The notes under the pieces were generated by a model. The model searched no databases. It worked only from the letters and a program-made list of their open reading frames with translations, and was not told where the DNA came from. Positions 63,804 through 64,000 of a stretch of DNA of 64,000 nt are shown piece by piece (position 1 is the stretch's first letter; each line of letters opens with the position of its first letter). The position numbers and the translations under genes were made by a program. The DNA lies in the NCBI GenBank assembly GCA_019352875.1, contig JAAAFW010000015.1:62001-126000 (forward strand), in the 5' to 3' direction. The DNA comes from Pedobacter cryoconitis (GTDB lineage Bacteria; Bacteroidota; Bacteroidia; Sphingobacteriales; Sphingobacteriaceae).

Positions 63804-63841
63804 AATTTAGTGCCTCTGTAAGACTAAAGAGACACTAAATT
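63804..63841 (-). other. Stem-loop at the 5' end of the phosphodiesterase leader
   Basis: Two 14-base arms with one mismatch, AATTTAGTGCCTCT at 63804-63817 and AGAGACACTAAATT at 63828-63841, enclose a 10-base loop. Relative to the box at 63843-63850, the structure would start about 2 bases after the promoter box, at the very 5' end of the mRNA. Confidence 0.5.
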
Positions 63842-63842
63842 G

Positions 63843-63850
63843 CAAAACTA
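63843..63850 (-). promoter_or_regulatory. TAnnTTTG box of the phosphodiesterase gene
   Basis: On the minus strand TAGTTTTG matches TAnnTTTG exactly, 64 bases before the ATG at 63778. No good TTTG was seen 19-21 bases upstream. Confidence 0.45.
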
Positions 63851-63957
63851 AAGGGTCTGTATAAGCTGTAAAGCATTTCTATATTAACAAATCGTTTATA
63901 AACAGAATTATGAAAGTTTAAAGTCAAATCCTGTAATTTATTCCCTAACCGGGCACC

Positions 63958-63965
63958 TATCTTTG
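63958..63965 (+). promoter_or_regulatory. TAnnTTTG box before the gene at the right edge
   Basis: TATCTTTG is a perfect TAnnTTTG match, 9 bases before an ATG at 63975. The -33 region is weak. Confidence 0.4.
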
Positions 63966-63974
63966 TAGAAACAA

Positions 63975-64000
63975 ATGAATATGACAACAGCAAATTCTAT
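63975..64000 (+). CDS. Start of a gene cut by the window edge
   Basis: The last 26 bases open with ATG and read MNMTTANS in frame; a second ATG lies at 63981. Only about eight codons are present, so the product cannot be identified. The promoter box just upstream supports a real start. Confidence 0.35.

Noticed and set aside
1-64000. CRISPR arrays, tRNA or rRNA genes, insertion sequences and prophage genes
   Set aside because: No regularly spaced repeats, no cloverleaf or rRNA-like sequence noticed in the gaps, and no transposase, integrase or phage structural gene among the coding regions.

Overview
The window reads as chromosomal DNA of a Bacteroidota bacterium, most likely a Pedobacter-like member of the Sphingobacteriaceae. 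The evidence is a SusC/SusD pair, many short lipoprotein signal peptides, almost no Shine-Dalgarno sequences, promoters of the Bacteroidota type (TTTG, about 20 bases, TAnnTTTG), a DUF6266 gene and a CusA-CusC fusion. No rRNA, tRNA, insertion sequence, prophage or CRISPR array was seen. The genus is inference; no marker gene is present.

Layout. 1-1934: end of a TldE-like gene and a TldD-like metallopeptidase gene. 2122-27408: a large L-rhamnose locus. It holds two GH78 alpha-L-rhamnosidases, a SusC/SusD glycan importer, a GH106 alpha-L-rhamnosidase, a GH78-like six-hairpin glycosidase, a GntR-type regulator, the RhaT symporter, a bifunctional rhamnulose-1-phosphate aldolase/lactaldehyde dehydrogenase, rhamnose isomerase, rhamnulokinase and the LutABC L-lactate oxidation complex. 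Read in order, these genes release rhamnose outside the cytoplasm, import it, convert it to DHAP and L-lactate, and oxidise the lactate to pyruvate.

27397-32293: a DUF6266 gene, an unusual 11-bp repeat, an aldehyde dehydrogenase, and an AraC regulator divergent from an arabinose/fucose isomerase-like gene. 32510-35865: a zeta-toxin-like kinase with an overlapping small partner gene, an acidic low-complexity protein, a small membrane protein, a PRC-barrel protein, a cupin and a small exported protein. 35975-41752: an RND multidrug efflux operon (adaptor, pump, outer-membrane channel). 41818-47988: a PAS histidine kinase, a large MscS channel, a NIPSNAP protein and a lipoprotein.

48013-54019: a heavy-metal efflux operon (Asp-rich small exported protein, CusA-CusC fusion, CusB-like adaptor). 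54121-56693: metNIQ methionine importer. 56694-60837: three exported proteins of unknown role (TIM-barrel-like lipoprotein, 700-plus-residue TPR-like protein, DUF4349 protein). 60866-63778: a TruC-like pseudouridine synthase, a zinc alcohol dehydrogenase and a glycerophosphodiester phosphodiesterase. A further gene begins at the right edge.

Points most worth checking: the zeta-like toxin gene, which appears frameshifted near its 3' end; several promoters whose -7 box lies only 4 bases before the start codon (possible leaderless mRNAs); a repeated TAACCAAATA element just before start codons; the 11-bp phased repeat beside DUF6266; the internal signal-peptide-like segment in the CusA-CusC fusion; and the uncharacterised exported gene set after metQ.
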